Source: Gnetum montanum
Lineage: Eukaryota > Streptophyta > Gnetopsida > Gnetales > Gnetaceae
Length of the DNA stretch: 64,000 bases
NCBI GenBank assembly: GCA_015680685.1
Contig: MNCI01010863.1
Location: forward strand, 114,871-178,870
Direction of reading: 5' to 3'
The position numbers and the translations under genes were made by a program. The notes beneath the pieces were generated by a model. It did not search any database, had not been told where the DNA came from, and saw only the letters and a program-made list of their open reading frames with translations. Positions 31,061-43,760 of this stretch are shown here, in pieces (positions within the stretch are counted from its first letter, which is position 1; the number at the start of each line of letters is the position of its first letter).

Positions 31061-31545
31061 ATGGACAAAATAGTGTGAGCAGACATTTAAGACATTAAAG
31101 CAAAAGCTGATTGAAACACCAATCCTTCGAGCTTTGGATTGGTCTAAGCCCTTTCACATTATAACAAATGCTTCAAACTACGCACTAGGTGTAGTACTTA
31201 CTCAACTCAATGATCAGAATAGACCATATTACATACACTTTGCCAGTCAAAACATCACCAAAGCACAACTCAGCTACACCACTATAGAAAAGGAGCTTAT
31301 GGTCATGGTGTATGCGCTTAAAAATTTAGACATTATGTGCTTGGGTATCCTATTTACATCCACATGGATCATAGTGCCATCAAGTTTTTGATGAATAAAC
31401 TAGTAGTTAGTCCAAGGGTGATACGATGGCTCATGATACTGCAGGAGTTTAACATCACAATGATAGATATGAAGGGAATTGAAAAATGTTATAGCAAATT
31501 ATTTGTCAAGACTAAGATGGGAACCACAGGAATAGGATGAACCAT
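31061..31545 (+). pseudogene. RNase H remnant of element B
   Basis: TFKTLKQKLIETPILRALDW leads into PFHIITNASNYALGVVLTQL and LSYTTIEKELMVMVYAL, the usual gypsy RNase H pattern (Asp of the DAS triplet is Asn here, Glu present). The frame changes near 31340, where the text moves to YIHMDHSAIKFL. Confidence 0.8.
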
Positions 31546-31779
31546 TATCAGACCAATTTTCTATTAAAAATTTATTTACAAAGATAACAATGGTTGCCAA
31601 CTCGATAGAAAAGTCATGGATTAATGACTACATGACTTATCTCACTACATAAGAGCTTCCTGTTGAGTGAAATAAGAAACAAAAGGAATGGTTCCTCCAT
31701 AGAGTTAAAAGGTCCATGGAAATTAATGGATATATTTATAAGATATGTGCTGATGAATTAGTTAGATGGTGTGTTCTAG

Positions 31780-32800
31780 AAGAGAACTAGTAAAAAATCT
31801 TGCAAGATGAGCATGAGGGATCATGTGGTGATCACTATGCAGGACACAGAACAACACTGAAGCTAATTCTAGCAGGTTACTTTTGGCCTACCATATTAAA
31901 ATATGCACATAAATTCACCTAGTCTTGTGAGAGATGTTAATGTTATGGAGGAATAACAACTAAAAATGAAGGGTTGTAATAATGGATCTAGCCATTAAAG
32001 CCATTTGACATATGGGGAATTGATTTTATGGGGCCCATCACATTGATGTGCAATGGGGATCATATATTACAGTGATAGTTGAGTATTGCACAAAGTGGAC
32101 AGATGTAGTTGTAGTCAAAGATTACATAGTTAAAACAACTACTAAATTATTTCAACAATGCATGTGAATAGATTTGGAGTACCATGTATGCTCATATCTA
32201 ACAATGAAATACATTTTACAGGTGCTACATTCAAGAAGCTAATGCAACAACTTGGGGTAAACCACAAACTAACTACATCATACCAGCCTCAACAAATGAT
32301 CAAGAAAAAGTGATCAACCAAGAAATCACTAAAATATTAACCAGAACGGTTAGTCAATTTTGAAAGGATTGGAGTACTAAGTTGAATGATGCTATGTGGA
32401 CATATAGATCCAGATGGAAACTCCCAATAGGATCCTCGCCCTATGAGCTAGTTTATGAAAAATGTTTTACATTAGCAATCTAAGTAGAGCTACAAACCTT
32501 GCTACTGCTAGTGAACTTAAATTGGATCTAAACTTAGCACAAATAGAATGCCTTATAAACCTTAACAGTCTAGAGGAAAATAGACTTGTAGCTTTAATGA
32601 TTAATGAGATATACAAGAAATACTCCAAATGTAAGCATGACGTTAAGTGTCAATACAACTAGTTGATAAAGTCTTCTACTACAATCGCAGTCATGTGTCA
32701 GAAAAGGCTTAAGTTCCAAATCTTATGGGAAGGATCCTATATTGTCCATGCAACATACCCAGCAAGCACCATGCAGATCTATCATCCAACTAGCCCACAA
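31780..32800 (+). pseudogene. Integrase remnant of element B
   Basis: Blocks seen are GHRTTLKLILAGYFWPT, a damaged HHCC region, PFDIWGIDFMGP (first core Asp region), DWSTKLNDAMWTYRSRWKLP and SPYELVYEK. Many stops are present. No chromodomain is visible after the core, which fits the non-chromodomain branch. Confidence 0.75.
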
Positions 32801-32919
32801 AAACTTATCTTGATCAATATTTAGCAAGTTAAACCATTCTACGAACATCCCGACTCCTCTATGGATTCTACCTTGTCCACCAAACCATCCTTAACCTGTT
32901 CCATCTTCTAATTAGCTAT

Positions 32920-34362
32920 TTTTAATAATAGTCATGGGGGTGTCCTATGTGACACTTAGGCACTTAACTTTTATTTTTCTTTTCTTATTACTTTTTCACA
33001 TTATTGATATCTTTTCTATTCTTTTATACTTTTTTCATTTTTTAATCATTTTATATTCTTTAATATCTTTTAAATTCTTTCTCCATTTTTCAATTCTTAT
33101 CATTTTTCTATGATTTTTCATCAATTTTCTTGTACATATTTTTGTTGATTTTCCAATAAAGTGTAAAGGAATAAAGTGAGATGTGGTTCTAATAATGTGA
33201 AAATTACCCTATGTGATCAAATCATGAAATGGTTGATTCTATATATAGTGAGACTACATCATTCATCCACTCATTTCCAATAATAAGAGGTTCTTAACAT
33301 GGTCATAATGATATTCTTTTCACAATAAAACTAAAATAAACTTGTGATCATTATGCTTGAATAGAAAAGTGAAGAACCAAGTGGGAATGAAAAGGGTGTG
33401 ACATCAAGGATATTTATAAATTCTCTAGGACTACTACTATAAGTTTTATCATGTTATTAAGACTGTATTATTTTCTTGAGTTCTAACAAAACCTGGAAGT
33501 ATGAGTACAATATGTGTTGCCTTACCATGTCACTAGAAAGACATGTTACCCATGCCTGAAGGTAGGAGGCTTCTCAAAAATCTCAAAAATAAAGTGTGCT
33601 ATTAATAAAATACTTCCTTGAACTTCATTGCCAAGCGTTAATGCTTCTTGTAGTAGTGGTAGTCTTGTGGTTGCTAATTTTGGGATGATATAATGTGATG
33701 TCACTGGTAAGTGGTATGAACATGGTTTGGATCTTGGATGACAAGGTTTAATGATCACTTTTACCATACATCACACACAAGAATTCATTATGCCTATAGT
33801 AAGACACCTCATGTCCTAATTTTTGCAATCTTTTCTAATCTCATTTCACCTTATTGGTATATATAATCATAATTCCATGGTTTTGTATAATATAGTGTTA
33901 TTTTCCCATTCTAGTAATATTAACATGTGTGTTTTGCAAGACAAGTATGTTCTACATTCAACTCCTTGAGTGCCAACAGACACTTATAGGTGTGATTATA
34001 CAAGGGCACTAAGGGCTGAAGCCTACTTTGGGGAGGACCCACTTGTATAACTCTTGTATCTCACACTTGGTGATCAATTCCACATCATCTTGATCCTCTA
34101 AGGCACTTTAACCATCAATGTTTACTTTCATAATTTTTCATATCTAATAATACTTTTGGCAATTATCACTACCATCTCTTATACATCTAATTGACCTTCT
34201 TTACTAAAGATTCCTTCTTTATGATCTTTCACAACCAAAGTTCCATAGTCTGAGCATAAACTATGATCAAAGACCATTTAGACAACATCTATATCTTTCA
34301 AAATATCCATTTGACTGAATTTTTTTACAAGAATATGCTTGAAAATCAAAATTTTTTGGTGG
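32920..34362 (+). other. First part of the post-pol region of element B
   Basis: It begins with the PPT-like AGTCATGGGGG at 32930-32940. A T-rich stretch follows, then the conserved TACTTTGGGGAGGACCCACTT at 34022-34042. No coding region is recognised. Confidence 0.6.
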
Positions 34363-34612
34363 TGACATAGTTACGATGTCAAAGCTATGATGTCGTATCT
34401 ACGATGTTGTGTGAACAAAAATATATATATATGCACAAGGAGTTAGAAAACTTTTCATTTTGACATTTCAAAGCAAGGGGAGTTCATGCTATTTTTCTAA
34501 GTCTTTGATGCTTGAATTTTCAAGCTCCAAAACTTTCTCATCCTAGCTTCGATTTGCATGATTTTTAAATCCTCTTGATCATGGAGTGATCAACTTAGTC
34601 ATGGGGGAGAGT
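34363..34612 (+). promoter_or_regulatory. Candidate internal promoter of the accessory gene in element B
   Basis: TTACGATGTC (34371) and CTATGATGTCGTATCTACGATG (34385-34406) resemble the CGTATCTATGATATTAC and GTATCTACGACATCATAAC motifs in this element's own LTR U3. ATATATATATATG follows at 34420-34432, and AGGAGTTAGAAAAC resembles a leader. Another PPT-like AGTCATGGGGGAGAG occurs near 34598-34612. Element C has the same layout at 44435-44545. Promoter function is inferred. Confidence 0.45.
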
Positions 34613-35109
34613 ATTGTCTGTAGAAGAGCCAAATTTTTCTAACACAAAAAGAGAATATTGAGGGTAAGAATAAAGAATAAATAAAAATATTTTAATCAAT
34701 TAATTAAATAAGAGTTAATGAACCTAACTAATTCTCCTAGCTAACCATCCAATGATGCAATAAACAAGAAAGGATAACTATGAGAAGTCTTAATAATTAA
34801 AAGAACAAGTAAAACAAGGGTTTCTTTTTGAATTTTTCTAACTCTGTAATCATAGTAAGAGCCATATGTAATAATAAGAATAAAAGTTTAAATAAAACCA
34901 AGGATCTAAGAAAGGAATATGAACTACTAGAGACCTATTTAAATCCTTGCATAAGCTCAAGTAAATCATTGATGATTGTAGATGGATCCCAAAAGACTCA
35001 TAGCAGAAGGACCCATACAACATGGAAGTAAAAGATGAAGGGGCCTAGGCAGAGGACAAGCTAGAGAATAAAAGTCAGAAGTGAAGTAGGAAGCCCAATC
35101 CTTCAGCAT

Positions 35110-37640
35110 TTACCAACAAAACCTTGTCACAGAACAATCTATGCAGGTCGAGGTTAAAGTACCACCAACTCCTAAGCAAGGACAACATTTCACACTATCA
35201 ACAGAATGCCTCCAAATTATCCAAGAGAAGTCCATCATGTCCATAGTAATTATGGAGCTAAATTTTAAACCAATCATAGAGTTTGCTCCTAAGAGCATCT
35301 AAACCTAACTCGAAGCCTCTCCTTTATGGTCAACCCTATCATGTAATGGTGAATGGTACCTAGGAGAAGTATATCAATTCTAGAAAAATAAACAAGATGA
35401 TGCTACTATTAAGATCAAAGGATTCTTAGTGCCTTACTCCATTGAAGCCATTACAAAGGTACTTAATATTCCAAATGTTAAAGCAAAAGTAGTGCAAATA
35501 TTCGCTAGATCCAACACTAATGAAAAGAAGTTATGGCTACAGAGAGCATATGGAAAAGAGGATAAGGAATATGGTAAATTAACTACTAAGGAGAAGACCT
35601 ACTTCAAGATCAGAACTTACCACTTGTTCCCTACCAAGAGACTCAACATAATTTCCACTTATGTAGCTAGAGGAAGTATAATTCTTATGGGGAAATTTAA
35701 TGCTAATATAGCTCATTTTCTTTTTCTAGAAATACAGAGAATATTTGAAGAGAAGAAGGCAAGGGAACTTACATTGCCATTCCCTTATCTCATTAGGAAG
35801 TTATGCAAGTAAGCAAGGATTTTGGGATCTACCAATGATGTTCTAAGGAAAGCCCAAAATGCACCCTATGTAGAGATGTTCAAACTAGTGCCATCAAAGA
35901 AGGATCAACTAGAGAAGCTAGTAAGCACTAAGAAAGCAAAAGGATCCACACTAGTAAGCAACATTCTGGCAACACGATAATAAGAAGCAGAACCTAGTGG
36001 ATTAACGCCTATTGGTGATAGGCTTGGACAAAGTGCTCCACTTGCACAATAAGATTACAAGCCTTCAATGAGCCACTTGCAATAGATGACAAAAATAATC
36101 ATTTGGGGAGTAAGGGAAGGTTCTGCATTATACCGAGTCAAGGATAACTTCGTAAGGCCTACTATATCAACAAGACTTGCTAGTGGGTAGGTATCTCTAT
36201 AGTTAGGAGAGAATGATGACTAGGCACAATAGATTTTAGGGAATGCTACACCTTTCTAAGTTATGCTAGAAATTAGAGAAGGAGGCACAGTGATGGTAAT
36301 GCAATACCAAGATGTAGTAGGAGCAATAGAAATAATCACAGATCACATCAAGGAATCCTTTAACATTCTCATTGTGCCATCGACGGATATTATAGGAACA
36401 TGAGATGTGAAAATGCTAGCTAGAACATCTATGACTTTAGCAGAACATGAATAGGTCCTTGATCAATTGTCATAGATAGAACAAGTAATGCAAAATCTCT
36501 TTGATATCCTTAGCAATATCACTATAGTTCAATTTGATTTAATTGTAACAAAGGAGAAGTTGGTCATGCTAGAGACAAGGGTAGAGCATGTAGAACATGA
36601 AGTGCAGAGGTTGAAAGCTAAATTAGTAGCTTTGAAAGTAGAAAGCAGAGACCTTGTATAGTATATTACTCCAAACTAGTTAGATGCATTGAAGATAGAA
36701 CAAGTGAGGTAGCTCATAGCAAGAGATATTCAAGTAGAGATGGAGAAGGAGAATGTTGTGTGGAATACATTAGTGGTAGAAGCACAAACATATGCACATG
36801 ACAAATCCATAACTACCTTAGAAGAAGAGAATAAGAAACTTACTATCAATAATGCCAGGTTGACAGATATTGAAAAGTACAAAAATGTTCTTGAAGAAAG
36901 CATTCATCAACTATGAGAATAGTTCATTAGAGTCAATCATGACATGAATAAGTTGGTTAGAGAAAATCGAACCTTATTAATGGAAGAAGTTTGCTCCATT
37001 CAATAAAAATTAGCAATTGAGATTAACTCATGGTAGAATGAGGTTAAGGAGCATGAACGGCTCAAGGAACACTTCAGAGACCACCTGGACATGTACAAGC
37101 AGATCAACAAAAAGGAAATCCAGATGGACAAGGCCAAGATTAGTTTAATCATAGCACAAAGACCTAATTAGGAACCATTCTAGATAGCCTAGCCCATGTC
37201 CACAAGGTTGAAGTAAAGAATAAAGACCTATAGATCAAGGATCTCATAGAATATATGGGGTTCGCAAACCTTCGGTATGTTAATCTAGCCAAGTTACTAG
37301 TGTGTGGACTAAGAAACGAGTTGGAGTAACAGGTAGTTATTGTATATGCATTGTACGAGAAGGAGTTTGCAAACAAAAAAGATGCCCAACAGAAACTGCA
37401 CATTATAAACTATGAATTAGAAATAGTAAAAGCCAGCTACCAAGGTCAAAATGGCATAGTAGTAAACCTAGCCCACTGAATGATTCATCATCAAGAATTG
37501 AGAAAGGTGGCCAGGACATTTGAAGAAGAAAGGAAGTAGTTCGCAGCTTGGTATGTGAAAGCAAATAAGATGTTTCCATAACTACTATGCCCATGGGAAG
37601 TACTGATGGCATTAAACATTACAAAATTTGCATGGATGGT
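35110..37640 (+). pseudogene. Accessory gene of element B: plant transposon-type domain plus coiled coil
   Basis: The longest clean piece is 35429-35812, with TKEKTYFKIRTYHLFPTKRL and LTLPFPYLIRKLC. Upstream, ASPLWSTLSCNGEWYLGE aligns with TSPMWPIITSSGKWYMGE in element C. This resembles the domain annotated as putative plant transposon protein next to some plant gypsy elements (PF20167-like; from memory, not searched). From about 36450 onward the text is rich in Glu/Lys/Leu heptads (LETRVEHVEHEVQRLKAKLV, LEEENKKLTINNARLTDIEK), predicting a long coiled coil. No membrane segment is visible, so it is not an obvious envelope gene. Numerous stops show decay. Confidence 0.62.
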
Positions 37641-37981
37641 ACATTATCCCAGTTTAGAAAAAGAGAAGCTTTGAGCACTTCTTAACCATTACCAATTCTA
37701 GAATCTCAATGATAAGGGAAAGAAGCCGATGGAGGAGTGATAATCATCGAAAAATTGAAGACTGCATCAAGCTCTTTCATTTTGTTTTGTTATACTTACT
37801 ATCAATTGTGTCCATCATGCTATGCATGCCAATTTTGTAAAACACAACTCAAACAATAATGTGACATTCAGAGTTAAGTAGTTATGTATATAAGTAGTCA
37901 TGTCACAGTTTAAGTATACCTCCAAAATTTGTAAGGAACTCCATCCTCCTTTTGTTTTAACTCGAGGACAAGTTTTCAATT

Positions 37982-37994
37982 AGTCATGGGGATA
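37982..37994 (+). promoter_or_regulatory. Polypurine tract of element B
   Basis: AGTCATGGGGATA lies directly before the 3' LTR start. Confidence 0.65.
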
Positions 37995-38922
37995 TAATAA
38001 AACCTAATTTTGATGAGCCACGATATCGTATCTATGATATTACATCTACAACATTGTATCTACGACATCATAACTCTACATATGTCATCATTGATGCAAT
38101 GTAGTAGGTCCTGGTTACCCCTATAAATACCAACACTTGGTCGCATCAATGAACAACTTTCATGCCAACTTTAGGAAAACTCTTGTAGTTTGTTTTCATA
38201 GTTTACACTTAGCGATACACTGAATGCCCGCAATGCGATGTTGAATAGTTGAATGAAATCTTTATTCGAGTGGATTGTACTTGGGCATAGTTCATGAATG
38301 ATAATAAAGATTGAGATTATTTTCTACCATTGCAGCATTCACTTAGTTTCTTTGTTTTACTTAGCCAATTTCTTTACTTAGTTTAATTTTCATTTCTTTA
38401 ATATGCTTACTTTAGCTTAGTCTTTTATCTTTCTCAAGCACTTTACTTTCTCATGTTTATTAGTAAGGTAGAATGAGTATGACTAGTTTCAAGCATATAA
38501 GTGTAATCATTTGGTAATCTCAGTAGTGTTATTGCTTGGTTCACTTAGTGGCATAATGCTCGGTAACCCAGTAATGATTACATGAGCCAAAGATGTGTAT
38601 GACAAGCTAGGAACAACTGCTTATCGCCATAGGATAGAATGGACTTGCATTTTTGTTATCACTTAGATTTAGACCTTATTCTCATTTCTATTATGTTTGC
38701 ACTTAGGAGTAACATGATTTGCTAATATCAAGATATCATATGCCTCAGTTAGAGTTAAACCATACACTTGCACTTTACTAACTCAAAGTGGGAAGACAAA
38801 GATCATGAACTGATTATCAACTTCTAGCATACTTACATTGTTCATCCACAGATTATGATTTGGTTGCACATGTGCACTCATGACTTGTATGGTGGAGTGT
38901 TTGAATACCCTACTATTCATTA
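37995..38922 (+). repeat. 3' LTR of element B
   Basis: Matches 18438-19337. U3 has CACGATATCGTATCTATGATATTAC and TTGTATCTACGACATCATAAC. CTATAAATACC lies near 38121. ATCTTTATT and AATAAAGAT form a perfect 9-bp inverted pair near 38259 and 38303. The right end is changed to TTCATTA. Confidence 0.85.
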
Positions 38923-39963
38923 CTTTCTATTACTCCCTTGAATTTTTTTTCTCTTTTAAGTTTAAGCACAAACACTGATAGTGTTATAAATGTTGTTGGA
39001 ATTGAGATCATTCTTCTTACTAACAATTAAGTTTCCTCTATTAAGTTTTCAAAGAATCATTTAAATTCTAAGTTTGTACACTTGAGTAGACACCCCTAAA
39101 ATTAAAATTTTTTTACTTTCCATTTTTAATTGTTACTTAGTGTTAAATACATTATGTACTCTAAAAGTTTTTTCTTATTATTAATATTATTTTTGGGGTA
39201 TGATACATCCCCTTCCAACCTAATGTGAGTGAGTGCTAAATTATAGGACTATTTTTTATTCAATGGATATGACTAATGATAGGTGATTCAATTGATTATT
39301 TTGAAGAAGGGGTGTGGGAATGTGTGGTATCAAAACCCGCTAAGGTGTTAGCTTGGTGATAAGACTTTTAATTTGAAGGCTGCAAGTCATAGGTTTAATT
39401 CTAGTGGATAACGTTGAGTTATAAAGTTATAATTGAATCATATATCGTAGGGTGTATCTATATTACAATTATTTTAGGATTCTAATAGCCCTCGACTATG
39501 TTCATACTGTAAGAGCCAAATGAGAACTCTTTTTAGCTCATGATTATGCATGGAAAACCTCTTATTATTTTTCCAATCTCACAGATTTCTTATAGAGTTA
39601 TTGTGATAGAATTTTTTTTGGCAAAGAATGATTTGAAGATGGAAAATACTAATGTCTCCCAAACTGTAAAGATTGAAGAATTTCAAAACTTTTCTTTTTG
39701 TTTTACCTAATGATTTATATGAATCAATGTCAATATATATTACGTCACAACACATATTTTTACAGATTATTGGATTTATTCACCCAAATAAGGGTTTTAC
39801 ACCAATGATTCAAGCTATCATTGAATGTTATGGAATTAATGTTTTGCATGCTTGCTATTTTTTTGAATCTTTTTTACTTGTCAAACTAGCCAATTCTAAA
39901 ATGGTTGACAAATTATTGGAACTTAAATTTTTTATGGATCAACATAATACTTTTATGACTTAG
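38923..39963. other. DNA between elements B and C, with relic repeats
   Basis: AT-rich DNA whose right half repeats features of the left flank of B: a dispersed relic at 39345-39490 and a gag/ORF1-like relic at 39673-39963. TAGCTTGGTGATAAG and GTCATAGGTTTAATTCTAG near 39357-39405 are tRNA A/B-box-like. Confidence 0.5.
39673..39963 (+). pseudogene. Relic of a DUF4283-like (LINE ORF1-type) domain, copy 2
   Basis: A 96-codon frame reads IIGFIHPNKGFTPMIQAI, FLLVKLANSKMVDKLL and FFMDQHNTFM. It parallels copy 1 at 17527 (QILGYLH, FFLLIELSNASMV, FIHKHGLLI). The match stops exactly where the LTR of element C begins at 39964, so the W-x-P-x-F half was separated by that insertion. Confidence 0.42.
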
Positions 39964-40883
39964 TGATGAGTGACGAGCTACCCCTACGCCTAACCATATG
40001 AATCACGAAGCATTCACGCACAATCCAATTGAATTCTGTGGACTTTATCGTTTACAGTGCACTAGTCCTTTAGGAAGTGAATCTAGCCTTAAGGTCAACT
40101 AATGTCTTCCCAATTACACTTGTGATGTTCATTGGTATGGTTAAGTGTAATTAAGACATTTGTTTTTTTATCATTTTGTGTTTTATAAGTTGGTGCTCAA
40201 AATGTGGATAAAAGGATTTTAATTAACTAATCTAAGTTAACTAATTAACTAGCATTTAACTAATCCTAACATAAGCATCCGATCCTACTTTCTGTACATA
40301 TCCTGAACCCATGTATCCACTGTTGGATGACTAAGTGCTATGCTATTGGGTGTACTAAGCAATAACGTTGCTAGGATTACCAAGTGAGTATGTGTTACAC
40401 TCGAAGTAGTTGTACTTATGTGTGTACTCTATTTGGCTGAATTTCTTCATTAACATAATAACTAGAAAATAATTAATAACTAATTGAAAACATTTAATAA
40501 ATAACTAAAAACATTAAATGCATAAATGAAATAGCTAATTTATCCAAAGTGCGACAAGGTTTATCAAAAAGCTTGTCGTTATTACCGCACACACTGTTGT
40601 GCTCAGGTACAACAATGCTTGAATAAAGATTTGTACACTCAATTTGAATAAAAAATTCTAACTTTTGAATGGAAAAAATGCAAGAGCTTTGCTACAACTA
40701 CAATCTCTACTTGCCATAAATGTGACTATAAGCACATATTTATAGCTGACTATAGGCACTACATCAATGGGGCGACATTGACACATGATATGATGTGTTT
40801 ACTAGTCCTCGTTGATGAGGCCTAGACGACAAGGTTGCACCCAAGAAACCTCATCGATGCAACTAATAGAACGTAACTCATCA
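39964..40883 (-). repeat. 3' LTR of element C
   Basis: 920 bp with ends TGATGAG/CTCATCA. U3 (minus strand) has GCATCGATGAGG, GTCTAGGCCTCATCAACGAGG and ATCATATCATG motifs, then CTATAAATAT at 40745-40736. The hairpin pair ATCTTTATT/AATAACGAC is partly decayed. Confidence 0.87.
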
Positions 40884-40897
40884 TACCCCCATGATTG
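40884..40897 (-). promoter_or_regulatory. Polypurine tract of element C
   Basis: On the minus strand CAATCATGGGGGTA precedes the LTR start. Confidence 0.7.
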
Positions 40898-41329
40898 AAT
40901 GAAAAATCATCCTTGAGTTCTTTTACAAAATTGGGAAGGTATAAGATTATTGCCTAACTTTTCCTCAAACAAAACGAACTGACTGACTTGATAAAAAATG
41001 GAGTGCTTGGGTGTACGGATCAACACATTACAAAAAATGATGGTTTTTAGGACACAAAATTGAACACCATGACATAACTTTTTAAAAATCGAATAGCATG
41101 TTCCTTGATGGTGTGAAGCTTGTTGGAGAAGATCAGATGGTCTTAGGTAATGGTGGTTCCTGAGGCTCCAAGGGACCTTCACCAGCTTCACACATGGGCA
41201 GTGGTTGAGGTGGCTACGATTGTCCTATTGCTATTGCAACTTCAGGCGGGAGGCGGAAAGCATCTAGCAGTGTTTTCATTTTCTCCTCCTTACTCTTGGG
41301 ATCATGCACCTCCACATAGCTTTCCTAAT

Positions 41330-43760
41330 CGGGGCTAGAACAAGCACATCCCAAGGACACGGGCTTGTTGGAAACAACTCCTTTACATTGACAAACGAAG
41401 TAGTGAATTGTTTGTGTTCAATGTTGAATGCCCTGATTGTGTTCTTCAGCTCTCAGTAGTCATTCATCTTTTTGGCTAGGTTCTTAGTGATAGATCATTG
41501 ATCTTTGAATTGCCCTTTGAGAACTTTGAGTTTAGCGTTAGCAGTCACAAGCTTCTGCTTGACATCCTTGTGGTGCTTGAACTCTACCTCCTATAAGAGA
41601 TACAAGCTAGCCACTTATTTCTCCAATTCTGGCCATGGCTGTCCAGTAGTCAACATTGTGAAGTTTGCATAACAAAGATTGCCCAACTCCATATACTCTA
41701 TCATCTCCTTGATTTGCAACTCCTTTAAGCAAATCTCCACTTTGTTATAAGCATCAATCCCATCAAGGATGGGCTACCACATCTCTCTTCCTTACTTGAG
41801 TTACTGGAGGGTTTCATTCATCTTTGCCTTTGCCATTTGGATTTGTTTTTAATTCACTTCCTTTTGCAGGCCAACATGATCTTTGTAGTGATTTTTTACT
41901 TTCTTAAATTTGAGTGCTTCATTCTTCTAAGTGGCAATCTGGCTAGAAGACTTCTAACGTAAGGTGCGTACCTCCTCCATTAATAGATTGTGATTTTCCA
42001 TATCTAATTTCCTCAATTTAGTGTTTACCCTGGCAGCTGCTCCTACTATTGATGAATGCATTCTTGTATTTGATCTTTTTAGGCATCAACATTTCACAAG
42101 TGATGATTCTATGCAGTCAATGCTTCATTCTCTTGGTGCATCTGGTTCAAGTCCTTTTGGATTGAGTACATTTCAACTTCTACTATGAATTGTTAAAGAT
42201 GGCCATCACTGCCTCCTCCCCAACCTTCTGAAATCGTTCTTGAAACTATTTGATAGCTTCATCTCTTGTCATTGCTTGGTTAAGGATTACTTAATCTACA
42301 AGTCAGGCACATAGTTCAACAACCTCCATGGCCAAGTGTTGATTTTGCTCTTGGGCCATTTCTAGTTGACCCTCCAAAAAATACATCTACCCCTTGCATT
42401 TAGCAGCTTTGACTAGGTTGCGGTGATGTTCTTTGAAAGATCAAAATGTCTAGAGTTGGTTGCCCAGTTCTTATTAGTTGTTTGTGCTAGGTTGCGTTCA
42501 ATTTTTCACTGACCATGCCTGCGAACGTCTGCACATCTTGAAGTGTAGATATGTCTGGTACAGATGTTGCGGGTGCATTTAATGCTTCTATTACATGATC
42601 AACAACCACTTCTACTACTATTTCTTATCCTTGGTGCTACATCACCAAGATAGTTGCCTCTTCATCTTCCTCCAAACATACCAAGAAAGTGGTGGCACTC
42701 CCAGAGATTTTTGGGAATAGAAGATGTGTTGCTAGTGACACCATCACCTCTCAAGCGTTGGGATCTAACCTTGAAGGTAGCGACATTCGTTGGGTAGAGA
42801 AAATGGGACCACCCCTCTCCATCTAGCTAACTATTCAAGCCACCTAGTTAAGGTGACTCATTGCTAGCTAGTACATAGATGGACTTGCCCCACTTGTTCC
42901 TACTTATTGCTCTTGTTCGCTCAAGAGCTATTCTCAGATTTTCCACAATTGTTCCATGGTTGCATGGGCCTCTGATGTTGTTTCCTAAGTGGATGGTGAC
43001 AACAGTAGCTCCTCTATTTGAGTTGTTGCTAGCGTCTTTTCTTTCATGATCTTGGATAATGAAGCCAAACGAGTATGCCTAAGAGTATCATTAGAGTAGT
43101 GAAAAATTCCTTCCCTCTTGCAAAGTTTTTTGATGAGGCATGGAAAGGGTAGGGTCTTCCTTCCACATTCGTTTTCTTTGAAACACTTCTCAATTTCCAA
43201 GTATAGTAGTTGTGGAAGGTTAACGGGGAACTTTCCACTTAGAGTACTGCATGCTTTGGTAGAGAAAGCAGTTACCTTGCTTGGCCTCACCGTTGGAATG
43301 AGGTGATAGGCTACAATCTTCAAGTAAATTCACTTTGCTAGTGTGAGTGCATCAAACTCCTTACAATCCATCCCATAGCAATGTTGGGTCCATTCCTGGT
43401 CTCAGGGTCATCTTGTGTGGATAATTCTACCAGCTGCATTGCAGTGTCAGGCAACCCTAGTGCCTGTGCAATAGCTTCTGCTAAGTAGGACACTTGAATG
43501 TCCTTGATCTTGACTATGGATCCTAGCTTCCAATTGTTCCAAAAAAGGTATGTCTCTCCCATGTACCACTTTCCACTAGACGTGATGATTGGCCACATGG
43601 GAGAGGTTCGTAGTTGAGTCTTGACATCCTCTGGAGCTTTCTCCAAAAATGGCCTGAAGTTAATCTCTTAAAGAACATATTGTTGAATCTCTTGGGACTT
43701 AATGATATTAAGGCAAGTTTGAGTCAAAATGACCTCAAGCCTTGGCATGAGACTAGACAC
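41330..43760 (-). pseudogene. Accessory gene of element C: plant transposon-type domain plus coiled coil
   Basis: Two clean pieces are 43646-43338 (TSPMWPIITSSGKWYMGE, AQALGLPDTA) and 43323-42985 (AYHLIPTVRPSKVTAFSTKA, LYLEIEKCFKENE, TLPFPCLIKKLCKREGIFHY). They are separated by one stop and align with the accessory gene of B. The downstream part to about 41400 reads as Lys/Glu/Leu-rich helix (EVEFKHHKDVKQKLVTANAK), a predicted coiled coil, with scattered stops. No transmembrane segment or signal peptide is seen. The role is unknown. Confidence 0.62.

Larger units (their letters stand above)
18438..38922 (+). mobile_element. Element B: long Ty3/gypsy (Athila/Tat-type) retrotransposon, interrupted by element A
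   Basis: Paired LTRs (18438-19337 and 37995-38922) bound a tRNA-Asp-type primer site, gag, protease, reverse transcriptase, RNase H, integrase and a 5 kb post-pol region with an accessory gene. The flanking 5-mers CTTTT (18433-18437) and CTTTC (38923-38927) look like a target duplication with one change. Element A sits in the gag region. Without A the element is about 13 kb. Every frame is riddled with TAG/TGA codons, many explained by CAG-to-TAG or TGG-to-TAG/TGA transitions, so it is an old, inactive copy. Confidence 0.85.

Noticed and set aside
35110-37640. Accessory gene as an envelope-like gene
   Set aside because: No signal peptide or membrane helix is visible; the second half is predicted coiled coil.
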